From Verpa conica (lineage: Eukaryota; Ascomycota; Pezizomycetes; Pezizales; Morchellaceae), in the NCBI GenBank assembly GCA_033030425.1, contig JAUFSD010000005.1, positions 806,001-870,000 of the forward strand: DNA of 64,000 nucleotides, in the 5' to 3' direction. Made by a program: the position numbers and the translations under genes. The notes beneath the pieces are model-generated. The model was not told the origin of the DNA, did no database searches, and was given only the letters and a program-made list of their open reading frames with translations. Within the stretch, counting starts at the first letter, position 1; each line of letters begins with the position of its first letter. Positions 13,145 through 24,114 of this stretch are shown here, one piece after another.

Positions 13145-13632
13145 AATGTGGTCCACGAGGCCGAGCGTCTCGGGACCTCGCCTTGAAGTATCGGCCTCGA
13201 GGGAGGCAATGCCGGCGGGCCACGAGGCTCCTCTCTGGGCTCGCCTCGAGGTAAATAGTCATAAGTTCAAAAATATTACAGACTCTAGTAGGAGTGCAAC
13301 CGGCCACACTGGCCATTCCCACCACAATTCATCACATTATGTGTAAAATTACAGGTGCAAGCAATAGAGTGGTAGCTCGATAGTACGCCTGGAGGGAGTA
13401 AGCTCGACCTCATATACCCTACATGCCTATGACCTCATGGATCGACCGCTGTTCGCCATTATTTAATAGCTTTTAACTATTACTAAAAATAGTTCTATAT
13501 GTCAAGGCTCCTCGAGGTACCTTGAGGCCAGACTCCTAATTCCCAGGGCGAGGCAAAGCCAGAGGCCCACAAAGCCGAGGTACCTCGAGACCACCCCCCT
13601 ACCTCAACCCGAGCAGCCTCATGGACCACACT
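13145..13632. mobile_element. Mutator-like miniature inverted-repeat element
   Basis: The left end AATGTGGTCCACGAGGC and the inverted right end AGTGTGGTCCATGAGGC agree at 15 of 17 bases. The flanks carry a nine-base direct repeat GGATTATAT at 13135-13143 and 13633-13641, the target-site length usual for Mutator-like elements. The two arms (about 110 bases each) are GC-rich with four CTCGAG sites at 13196, 13245, 13511 and 13584, while the middle is TA-rich. There is no transposase frame, so it would be non-autonomous. The class is inferred from the repeat length alone. Confidence 0.65.
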
Positions 13633-16000
13633 GGATTATATATTACAGAATAGAGAGAATTATACTAGCTAGGTGGAAATAGGACACATTCTACCCAAAT
13701 CCTGCAATATACTAAGGTATCTGAGCACTATGCTGTAACTGTAGGTGTCTATTTCAAAAATCTTCTTGACTATAGCTATTGACGGCAGGAAATATAGTTT
13801 ATTCGGTTTTTCCGAAGTGTTGATACAGGACTTATGTTATATTTCTAGATATATAGAGTTACTGATACCACCTCTGTATCTCTAGTACTAGTATTCGGTA
13901 TACTTACTGCAGGGAATTTTTAGTTATTATAGACCCCTGAGCTAATCGTTCTAGATCTAGCTACGCTTCATTTAGCCATCAATTCTGACTGTGTCTGTTA
14001 TAAGCTCGAAATTCCATAAATCCTCCTAGAAAATTATTGGCTAGTCTTGGCTTTGAGTCTACAAGTGATTTTACTGCTTGCTCTCTTGACGTTGTCGGTA
14101 TTGACTTCTTTAACTCTAAGTTCCTAGATTTTTTTATGATTCATTTAAATTTCCTGCCCTGAGCACATTAACCTCAGCCTCCTAGGACCCATCTTATTTC
14201 TAATTATCAGAATTCCTTTGGATTAGCCAGGCAAGAGTGAGAGTAGGTAGTCTCTTATTACCTGGTAGAGCTTTTTAACTCTACAGTATATCCTTCAAGA
14301 CATCACGTCCTACTTCTTTTCCATTTAGCTAGATATTAATTAGTCCACTATCACCTATTATTAGTATTTATCTTTAGATCGTTAGTGGTTTATTTAACTA
14401 CTTGTCACTGCTAACCATGTTCAGTTAAATCTACAGAATACCTCTGACTCGAAGTCGCAACTCACTAAGCCTAGTAGGAAGAAATGAACTTATAAGGTAT
14501 TGATCGGGACCGCTGTGGTATATAAAGGGCCTTCTCTAAGATGTGACCCCCTGAAATGTGCAAATCTTCGTTATAACATTGTTGGAGCCGAAACTCTTAT
14601 GGAGAATGCGAGTGAGAGCTTGTGTTTTGGTTTTGGTTTTGATAATCCAACCTAGATTTTTTTTAGGCCTTCGTCCATGCCACTCGTAGGTACAAGAGCC
14701 AGCACGGGTAAAACTTCAGTACCAATTATCGACAATATAAACAAGCTCTCTATTTCTTGTATCATAAGGACAGTGATGACCTGAATGATACAAAAATGAA
14801 CCACCTATTCTTCCTTGAATTCTAGAAAAACATTAAGTTGACAGGTACGTAGAAAGCCAACAACTAGCTTACCAAATTTCCGGAATTTGGGTTCAACCGT
14901 TAATTAGCCATAGTCACACAAAAGAAATGCGCACTTAGATATATCACCCTTTTTTTTACCAGGAACTGGTATATAGCCCCGTGCCCAGACACAGGCCCCA
15001 GCACTCCGGACAAAGCTCCGGTATAATTACTAGGGTTACAATCGTTGGGTCGGTTGCGAAAATTATAAGTAAACATGGGTAAGTTGAGGGTATCTTTTGG
15101 GAAACTAGTGGACCACGGTATAGCATACATCTAGGCTCATCGTTAGACCTAATTGATTTGAGCTAAGCAGTACTGAGGGAACAGGTTATAATTCAATGCC
15201 TTTTTCCCCCTCATAGTAGACAAGATAACTCAGTGGGCCCATGCTAGTATAGTATGAGGAAAAATAAATTAGAAGTATATTTTTCATAGACTACTAGTAT
15301 TTCTGGTTAGACTAGTTCCAAGTACCTTCAGATACATGAGTCCAAGAGCTACTAGAACTTAGAAGTTTCTGCTGCCTAACGGACTGGAACATTCAGGCAC
15401 AGATTTCATTTGCTACAGTATGCAGGAGGACCCTATAGTGCCTAAGGTTATTAATTAAAATAAAAAATAAAAATAAGAGTTCAGTGCCAAGGATTCTTAC
15501 TGTAGTACACCTATCGGAAATGGCGAGAGGGGCCGGGCTGAGACTGCAGGGTAAGGATTGTTTTTCAGTCTGGTTGAATAAAATCTGAGGCTCAGTAAAT
15601 ATCAAGACCAAAGCTATTTTTCAAACTTTACTTGAATAATAATTAAGATTCTGCTGTACTCTATTTCTCAGTAATATTACTGCCCAGTTCCCAAGTTTAT
15701 ATGGTAACAACAAGAAAAATATATAAAACCCGCGCATAGCCCTAATTGGCGAAAAACTTCAGCCCACTGTTTCAGACGCAACTTGACTAACCCTCGTATA
15801 GAGTTGGTTGTTTTTTGTACTACCTTATTGAGGGCATCTTTCCCACGTTAGGATCGCCATGGAAGATGACGTATCGGCTCTTTTTCTATAAGCGGGATGC
15901 AGGAATTGAGTTGATGGGGTATGTTCCAAAAGTTATATCATATCCCCCACACCCCCTACTTGTCACCGAGTATTTTTACTTGGTGGCATTGAAGAAACCT
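13633..16000. other. Gene-free TA-rich region
   Basis: No supported gene. The DNA is TA-rich with short frames full of stops and looks like old repeat DNA. The last 280 bases are the promoter and leader of the membrane-protein gene, with a TATA box at 15720 and a short upstream frame (ATG 15859 to stop 15891). Confidence 0.5.
15720..15728 (+). promoter_or_regulatory. TATA box of the membrane-protein gene
   Basis: TATATAAAA stands about 300 bases before the likely start codon. A ten-codon upstream frame at 15859-15891 would lie in the leader and could dampen translation. Confidence 0.45.
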
Positions 16001-16021
16001 ATGAGTAAGCGCGCAGCAACT

Positions 16022-17030
16022 ATGGAGGCGCCTTATAGATTACAGCGCTGCGAAGCAAAGATAAACTCGAATACAGACATCAGCGGGGTTGGGGTAAGTT
16101 TACCCTCCTCTTTCTCTCTGCAATGTGGTATTAAGCTGAACTCCAAAGGTCATGTCAGCCTTCTTCTTCCAAGGCTTCATCGCGATCATGATCGGCTGCT
16201 ACATGTACTACATATCAGGGCGGTGGGGCCGTCTAAAGTATTTCTATGCTCACGTTCTCAAGTATGTCAAGAACACCGGTCGCATCTCTGGGCTCCCGTC
16301 AATACCACGGAATATATACCCTAAGGACCCGGTGCGTGCGGCAATGATGTCGGATATGATAGTTCTCACATCTGACGTGCAGACACTTTCTGGAATCGCA
16401 CTGATGGTGGCTGCATTATCACAATTCCGAAGTTTGAGTGCGTATCATGCTGTAATTGTGGTGAATATGGCATGGATACCGTCGCAATCCCACCATCTGG
16501 CGATTATATATGTTTGGGATTCAAGACCACACGGGAGTCATAAAAAGCTGAGGTATGTCGCGATTATGGTATATGTAGTGCTGTATACGATCTACTGCAC
16601 ATTGACATATGTGAGTGTACACAAGAGATGGGATCTGAAACATGATTGCTTCCGTGCTTGTATATCATCTATTTGTGTCGGGAGCTTTATTGAGAGAGAT
16701 GCGTTATTGTCATGGGTATTGGTCAACCTGGTGTTGTTCATGTCTTGCTATATCCCAATATTGTGGACTTGTTTCAGACATCGGTTTAAAGGGTCTTCAT
16801 ACCCGTGGTTAAGATTACTGGAGGATATGATATTCTCGGTGATTGGATGGCTGATTGCCACGGGATTTTGGACGACGTTTACATTGCTTGGGGTGATTGG
16901 GTATAAGAAGGCAAACAAAGATCTATTGAGTGAAGATGAAGAGGAGAGTTGGGGTTTTGGACAGGTTATTGCAGTAATGTCGCTGCTGCTGGTAATCTTT
17001 GAGTTCTGGAAGTCGTATGCTAGTAAGTAG
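16022..17030 (+). CDS. Seven-helix fungal integral membrane protein
   Basis: Exons 16022-16093 and 16149-17030 encode about 317 residues. The intron starts GTAAGT and ends AAAG. The N-terminal NTDISGVGV followed at once by a hydrophobic stretch is the usual opening of a large, uncharacterised family of fungal plasma-membrane-type proteins. Seven hydrophobic segments can be seen: just after the intron, SGIALMVAALSQF, YHAVIVVNMAWIP, YVAIMVYVVLYTIY, SWVLVNLVLFMSCYI, MIFSVIGWLIATGFW and VIAVMSLLLVIFEFW. No enzyme motif is visible; a sensor or receptor role is only a guess. An in-frame Met at 16001 would add seven residues. The last codons overlap a GTAAGT (17023) that could splice to 17081 and give a longer tail to 17202. 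Confidence 0.82.
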
Positions 17031-20000
17031 TATTCTCATAATCTTTTCTGGGTTACGTCTAACTGGACCTCGGTACGTAGAATATAATGGGGTAAGTTCA
17101 GATGACCCTGGGCTCTGTCATTGCACCTGCTTTTGTGGGAAACGGGTAGATAGTTTCCCCAGTGTGGAGAGTAGTAGAACAATGGTTTCTGTTAATTTTT
17201 GATATTTTAATTTGTACCTCCTGCCTTTTCCTAATAAGGAAGAATCGTAGATGAAGAACCTTAGACCCCGTACGAGACTAGTTCCGTATGAGAAGGTAAT
17301 ATAGAAACCTTTATACGGTAGTTCTAGTTGCAGGAGATAATCAAAGGACCCGGGAGGAAAAAAACTTCCCGTATATCACAGCGCAACTTTAGTTACAAAA
17401 CGCAATAACATGAGCCATTTAGTTCGGACCGAAGGAACTCCGAACCATACACCATGAAGAACCACTCTGGACCACCCCGAACCACATCCGGGTAAATTCG
17501 GGGGCGCCGATACACATGTCTCCATACCACATCCGGTACTGGCTCGCCACCGAGAATTATCAGATTCGGCGATTGCAAGGTGTCCTTGCCTGGGCCCTTC
17601 TTTTCACAAGAAACCAGGTGCCAATGATTCCAAAACAGTGGCTTCGGGATCGACAGAATCCATGCTTGCATCCCATTCCCTCGACTCTTCCTTGCCACCT
17701 TCTTTTTCGACTAGGGGAGCGGCAATTTCCTTTATAAAGATAGGGGAATCTCGTCGTCCTGGCCTAACTTATTCCGAGTAGAAGTGATATTTCGGTAGTA
17801 GGGTCGGTACCCGTGGGTCAGAATCTCTTTATTGCGGTACCTACGTGACATGGTCCTGGGAGAGCCTTTCCCCCTTTTGTGCATCGCATAGCCCAATCCC
17901 GTCGCGTCGTCTTTCCCCAGTCTGCTAGACCTGCCTGCTGTTTCTTTTTCTCGTGATAGCTGTGACCTGTATATTTTTCGAAGGATAAACACTTGGAGGG
18001 GGGGCTTTGTCTCGGGCGTGTTATTCTTGATATTCACTCATTCGAGCGAGCAATTGATCATGAGGCGCGTTCGAGTTCAAGTAGGTTTGTGGAGAGACAC
18101 TCATAGCATAGAAGTTCTCGAAGATGTGGGCAATCATCCGGAATTTATCTCGGACTCCAGTCATTCTGCATGTGTATGCAGTCGACAGCTAAAGTCCCAG
18201 TCCTGACAAATCTCCGCCCCCATGAGAGAGGAAGAGGTAATGCTTTTCCTCGCGCATAGGTGCAAAAAATGTGGAGCATCTCAAAGGGGGAACCCACAAC
18301 CTAAAATGGCCAATCCCTATCACATCCGGAAGTGAATAAGTCCCAGCTTGCAGCAACAACAGTTCCTGAAAAGGTTATGGTCACCCATCCTGTCACGTGA
18401 TGTCACCAGACCCAACAGATGCACGGGACGACATGCAAGTTGTTTGGGGTACCACATCGTTCGTCCTGTTTCTCCTTTCTCTTTCCCCTCTCGTATCGAG
18501 CACCGGGAGTTAGTTTACAGAAGAGTTGAGGTTTATCTGTGTAGTGCCAGTGTAGGGCGTATATGCGCATGTATTTCTACGCATAGGTTGACAGTATGCA
18601 CTGCTTTTTTTTTCAAGCAGTCATGATTATAATCACGACAAGGCTTTACATATGGTTTTTTTCTCTCCCTTTCTTTTCTTCTTTTCCTTGCAGGATAGTT
18701 TGTTTTTGGTTGTGTATCGTGAACTCGGAGTTCCCACACAAGTTGGCGTGATCCCGAAGAGATTTGTGGTCTAGTTTTCGTTTCCTAGACGCTACAGCGG
18801 GACAGTGACAGGGTATGAAATGTGGCCCAAGCGGGAAGCCTCACAACAGTTTGGTCTAGCGTGATATCAATTATCTTTTGACCGGTACGATTATGGTAGT
18901 ATGGCATGGCATGTACATGTGTGGATGGGCCGCGGGAGGGAAGAGGGGATGGCGGGGGAAAGGGGGAAGGGGGAGGGGGAGGGGAAGAGAAGGGGATAGG
19001 GAAGGGGAATGGGAGATAGAGAATTAAGGGAATTTAGCAAGGGCTTTATGAGGCATCTCTTGTTTCTACTCTACTCTTTGTTTCCTTCCGTCTTCTTTCC
19101 TTATTCCACTCCTTTAATCTAGCGATGAGGCCACGCACGATATCTGTGTCTGTTGGGCCTGGATGAGCCCTGTCCTATGTACACCATTGCAGTAGGGTAC
19201 ACGACACCATTCAAGAAGTCCTTGACATGCAAGCAAATACATATCTCCTTGACCGCAGCCCCTTGTTCATATCACCAGCCAGTAGATGCTGTCGGAGTCT
19301 CTGGGCCGTGGATAGTGTTTTGGCTGGGAAGTCTGCATAAGTTGTACCTACATATATCACCATTCTCCACATACCAATCTCAGTCTCATGTAATTACCTA
19401 CCTAGCCCTGAGGAGAGACTTCCGTGCATCGATATCTCCCAACCAGAGCAGTCAGCCCGAGGACAGGCCAAAGAGCCACCGTCTCTGACTTGATACCATC
19501 CAGGTCCGATCTCAGCAGAGTTTGGATAGGATAGGAATCTTCCCTTTGGGCTGTGACCCCCTTTCCACAACCTCCACTGCTGCTGTGCCCTCCCACTTTT
19601 CCCTCATTCTTCCCTCGCATCGCATCGCATCGCAGCCAACCAGACAGCTAGCCGTCGTTGTTGCTCCCGTGCCTCTTCGCAGGATAATCTACATAACTTA
19701 TGTAGGGGAGGAGATCCTTCCGTCCATCCAGCCAGTGCATTCAGTTCGCCGCATCTTCAAGTGGTCAGCCAGCTGCAGGCCTCTCGAGTAGGGTGTAAAG
19801 GTCACATCTGATTCGTCTGTCTCGGTGTGCTCGTGTTGAAAGTGCATCTATTTTTTTTTTTCATTTTTCCATATTTTTTTCATTTCCCCCAGCTTCGTTG
19901 CTGGCCGAACCGTCCCCCGTAGCTATCCATACTACCGTGCCCTCCCCCCCCAGTCCCACCTCCTTTTCGACCAGACCCGTAACACTCATCCACCCCTCCT

Positions 20001-20681
20001 CCACCCCCATTCTGGACATTTCACTCCTATTCATCTCATCACGCCTCCTCTTCCTCTACTACAACCCCCCCCGCCACAAAACACCGCCGGTGGATTGGAA
20101 ACCCCTTGCCATATAACGAGACTAGAGACGGAGGAAAAAAAACCCCTCATCATTACGACTTCCCCGCCCCTTTCCCGGTAACGAGACCCACGCCTTTTAA
20201 CGATTATTCACGAGCCACGCAACTAAGACGACTTTGTGACATTATCGAGAAGAAAAAAGAGATATCCTCCTTATTCAAAAGGCATCAGCATCATATATAC
20301 CATTGTCAGCATCTTTATTCGGGTTTTATATACTTCTATAGTTTTCTTTTTCTTTTCTTGACGTTTCGAGTCCTTCCAACTATAATCGGGACAAGAAGGA
20401 ACAACATTACAAAACATCTAATTCCAACTTCGCCACAAGAAACTCTTTAATTTCAATAAAAGGGGGGAGTGTTCAGATCTAGAGAACCGCGGTTACGTCA
20501 AACGGGTAGTGGGTTCATTTCCAGGTGATCTGACGTCGTTCAGGGTCCATCAAAGTTTTTTCTTTTTCACAACAAAGGGGCTTCAGTATCCTTACTTTTA
20601 AACTTAACCAAGGGCCTTATTGCAACAGCCCTATACACATTAAAAAACTTTCTATTCATTTAACCCCCTACAACAAAAATA
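17031..20681. other. Intergenic region with possible 3' exon and long CT-rich leader
   Basis: The first 170 bases may hold an alternative last exon of the membrane-protein gene (17081-17202). After that no gene is supported. Notable stretches are a CACGTG E-box at about 18396, a G/A-only tract at 18932-19020, a fourfold CGCAT run near 19617-19635, and T-rich, CT-rich and C-rich DNA from 19840 to 20680. The latter is probably the promoter and leader of the Pin4/Cip2-like gene. Confidence 0.5.
18932..19020 (+). repeat. Purine-only low-complexity tract
   Basis: A nearly pure G/A run made of GGGGA and GGAAG words. Such tracts can form triplex or open structures; here it stands in intergenic DNA about 1.7 kb before the RNA-binding protein gene. 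Confidence 0.6.
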
Positions 20682-22782
20682 ATGGGTAGCCATCACGACG
20701 GGTACTATGACACTATCGGATCTTCACGATCACCAACCGGCCAACATCAACAGCAGCAGCACCAGAGCCTGCACCGGGCCTCCTCGAGGCATTTCGAAAC
20801 ATTTGCTTCGCAGAGTGGTCTCTACACTGCCGAGGATCATGCTGCTAGGTTCGATACAAATCGTTACGGCGATTCCTCCCGCTTAAATCCAGTTACGGGA
20901 TATGGGTATGATTCAGGGGCGCAGACTTGGAATGCAAGTAGTTTTGGAGGTGCTGGTGCTCTTGCTGCAATGGGCGGTGCTACGGGCAGGATCAAAACCC
21001 CGTCGAGGCAACGTAGTGCCTTGCCAGCGGTATGTAATCGGAGCTGTCGCGAGGGGAGGGTAAAAAGGAGGGGGGTTGAATTACAACTAACTTTGTGATA
21101 GATGTGGACTGATACGGCACCTGTCTCTTTGCCTACAGTTTCGCCACTTTCCGGTATGGGGAACGTTCCGTTGGGCCCGTCCCCCATGCGGACTGAAACT
21201 GTTGGGTCGGACCCCGACGAGGAACTGATACCTACAGCAATCGTAATCAAGAATATTCCATTCGCTGTCAAGAAGGAACAACTAGTTCAATTGATGACGG
21301 AGCTCAATCTTCCGCTCCCCTATGCCTTCAACTATCACTTCGACAATGGTGTTTTTAGGGGTCTTGCATTCGCGAATTTCACAACTGCCGAGGAAACAGC
21401 AACTGTAATTGAAGTCTTGAATCATTTCGATCTTCAGGGCCGAAAACTTAGAGTGGAATACAAAAAGATGTTGCCCTTGGTTGAAAGGGAGCGAATTGAA
21501 AGAGAGAAGAGAGAAAGGAGAGGGCAGTTGGAGGAGCAGCATCGGCCTGTACAGATGCAGCCACAACAGCCCATAATTCCTCTTTCTACCTCTCCTTCGC
21601 CGAGCGCTTCTCGGTCAAAGCCAGGTTAGTATTCTCTATCCGAAATCTGTTTTATTCGAGCCAGTTGTTCGACTATATTGCATCTGGACTGCATATATTA
21701 CTTGCCTGCATCCTGCAGAGTGCATTGACTAATGGTCACGTCCAGACGTAGACTTGAACGATCCACAGACTTTGCAGTTCTACTCGCAGCTCCTGCTGTT
21801 CCGCGACGATCTGTCCCGAGAGGCTCTAATTTTTCCGTCTACTCTTTCGCCGCAGCAGCGTCGCATTGTGCATACTCTTGCACATCATATGGCCTTGGCG
21901 CACGTTTCTCGTGGTACTGGTGAACAGCGCCAAGTGCATGTTTTCCGGGCCCCAATTTCAGGCACCCCGAGCATAAGCCCGCCTTCGATCCCCACGACCG
22001 TTCATCCTGTGGAATCGCATCAGCGACGAGTGCTGACTAGGGCAACTACTATGGATTTCAGTGATGCCCGTTCGGAAGGAGCAGGAATGTATTCGACGAT
22101 AGGCCGTCACGGAAATTCCCTATTGGATATCCCATCCTCGCCTTCAGGCCGTGGGGATATGCATAGCCGACAGAATCTCCGTGCAGCCAAATCATTCGCT
22201 GACTTGCGGTCTTATACTCCGTCGCCTGTTCCATCTTCTGCTAGTTTTCCTGCCGCTCTCGGAGGCAATATTTCTCGGTACACGGACTATGGTGCCAGCG
22301 TTACTTCTACTACCCCAAGTTTAACGCCAACTGCGACAGGGACTACCGTGTCTGCTTCTAATGCTAGTGAGTCGTTACTTGTAAATGGGCTTGCTGGAGT
22401 GTCGCTTACGTCCTCCCTGGGTGGTAATCTCGGTGTCGGTGGAGCGAGCCTTCGAGATCCACGAGATCCTAGGGGTGTCCTCAGTATCGATAGGGAACGA
22501 CAAAACGGAAGAGATGGCAATCACGATATTTCAACGCCTGTTAGTGCTAGTAGTAATGGTGGGATGTCGACAAGGGGATTTGGAGGTATGTCGCCATACA
22601 GCGATGAACCAACGTCAGCATCATCGATGAGAAGTGAAAGGGAGAGGGGCCAGGTAGTGCCTTCTAGACAACCAAGAGGACCGGATCCGGATAGAAATGC
22701 AGGGTTTGCGTCCAGGAGGCAGCATAATAGGGGTTCTGGGGAACTAGATGTCCAGTCGGGAGTTGAAATCGTGGTTGAATAG
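20682..22782 (+). CDS. RRM and R3H domain RNA-binding protein, Pin4/Cip2 type
   Basis: Exons 20682-21029, 21102-21624 and 21746-22782 encode about 635 residues; both introns keep frame, and the second has a CTAAT branch site. The N-terminal 150 residues are disordered and Gln/Ser-rich. An RRM runs from ~160 to 240, with IVIKNIPF as RNP2 and RGLAFANF as RNP1. After a charged helix (ERERIEREKRERR) comes an R3H domain at about 290-365 with RRIVH and the ending RQVHVFR. The RRM-R3H order is known from fission yeast Cip2 and related filamentous-fungal proteins and resembles budding yeast Pin4 in its RRM. These act in mRNA stability, stress and cell-cycle control. The Ser/Gly-rich tail of about 270 residues is typical of such proteins. 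The exact orthology is inferred. Confidence 0.9.
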
Positions 22783-24114
22783 AGTTTGATATTTTTTTTC
22801 CTGTTTCTTTTTTCCCCTTTCTTTTTTCTCCTCTCCCCCCCCCCTCAAATTTTAAAATTTTGTAAGGAAAGTATATTTGTTATTGACTTTTAAGTTAACG
22901 GGGGTCTTTAGACCTCTTTTTTTTCTTTCAATTTTCTTTATGGATTGTTTTCTAAGTGATGAGTCGACGAACAACCTTGTATTAGTCAGTACGGTGTCTA
23001 TGATACGGTAACGAGTGTTGAGGATGGGGGAAGAGGGACTTTTTCATATCTGTGTTTTAGGAGAGGCAGTTGCGAAGAAAGATGATACCTTATTATATAT
23101 ATAAAAGAATTCAGTATGTTATGGTGGTGAGAGGGGTGATTTTTATAAGGAAAAAAGAATTTGAGTGGGTTTTGTTTTATTTTGATGTTTTTTTATGCAC
23201 TCTGCTCGTTATTATACTGTACTTGGTTCGATATCCAATTTTTTTTGATAATACTCGTCTTTTGTATCGAGTGGTACTTAATCTGAAAGCTGTAGGGGGA
23301 GCCCTGACCTAGTGTCACATAAATTGATTAGGATACTAATTACCTGGTAGTGGGCTATATGTAGTTTTGTAGCGACTCATTAATACGGGCTTCTTACAAT
23401 CGAACCCTGTAGTCCCATTAACGTAAAGTCGAATCTACTGTCTAAACAGGACTTGGTTTAGAAAACACTACGTAATTTAGAGGTAGAGATATAGGTTATA
23501 CTATCATTGATATTAAGAAGGAATAGATTATTGTGGTGTTCCAAGAGCTACATGCAGCCAAAATAAGAATGTTCAAGAACCGAGTGATATGCTATGAATG
23601 GATATGAATCCTTGGCAGAATCAAATTGCTATGGATTCATATTTTTATTCCCATTGGGAGTACGAACATGCCTCCGAAAAAAAATCATCCATACGTCAAA
23701 TCCCAGTGCAAGTAAGCAAAAAAACAAACAGGAAAACCATGAACAAAGCTAAAAATAAAGATATGGAGATCCCTCAAACACCCAAGCAAAATAATCGCTC
23801 ACAAAAAATACCCCCAACAAAAGATAAATCCTCATAAAAGATGCACCCCCGGGAAAAAAACGAATAAAAGGGGATCTACCCCCAAACCATAGGGGGAAAA
23901 AAAACAGATATCAGGGGACAAAAAAGCAAATCCTTCTATCGCGAGGGGAAAAAAATAAATAACACCCGCAATCTATGACCAAACCAATGCGCCATGCAAA
24001 CTTTTTTTCTCCAACGCAAAACGCAAACGTAACCCGTTATACAATCTAGCCCAAATTTTGTTAGTTTTTTATCGCAAAGAATTATTGCCCGATAGAGTAT
24101 CGACCCAACACTCA
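22783..24114. other. Spacer between convergent genes
   Basis: This holds the 3' flanks of the RNA-binding gene (left) and of the F-box gene (right). It is A/T-rich with T runs on the left and A/C runs on the right. The frame at 23598-23837 is Lys/Gln-rich and low in complexity and is not called a gene. Confidence 0.5.

Noticed and set aside
15815..16000. In-frame upstream extension of the membrane protein
   Set aside because: The frame is open back to about 15815, but family members start shortly before the DISGVGV block, and the region has leader-like composition. It is kept only as a possible longer start.
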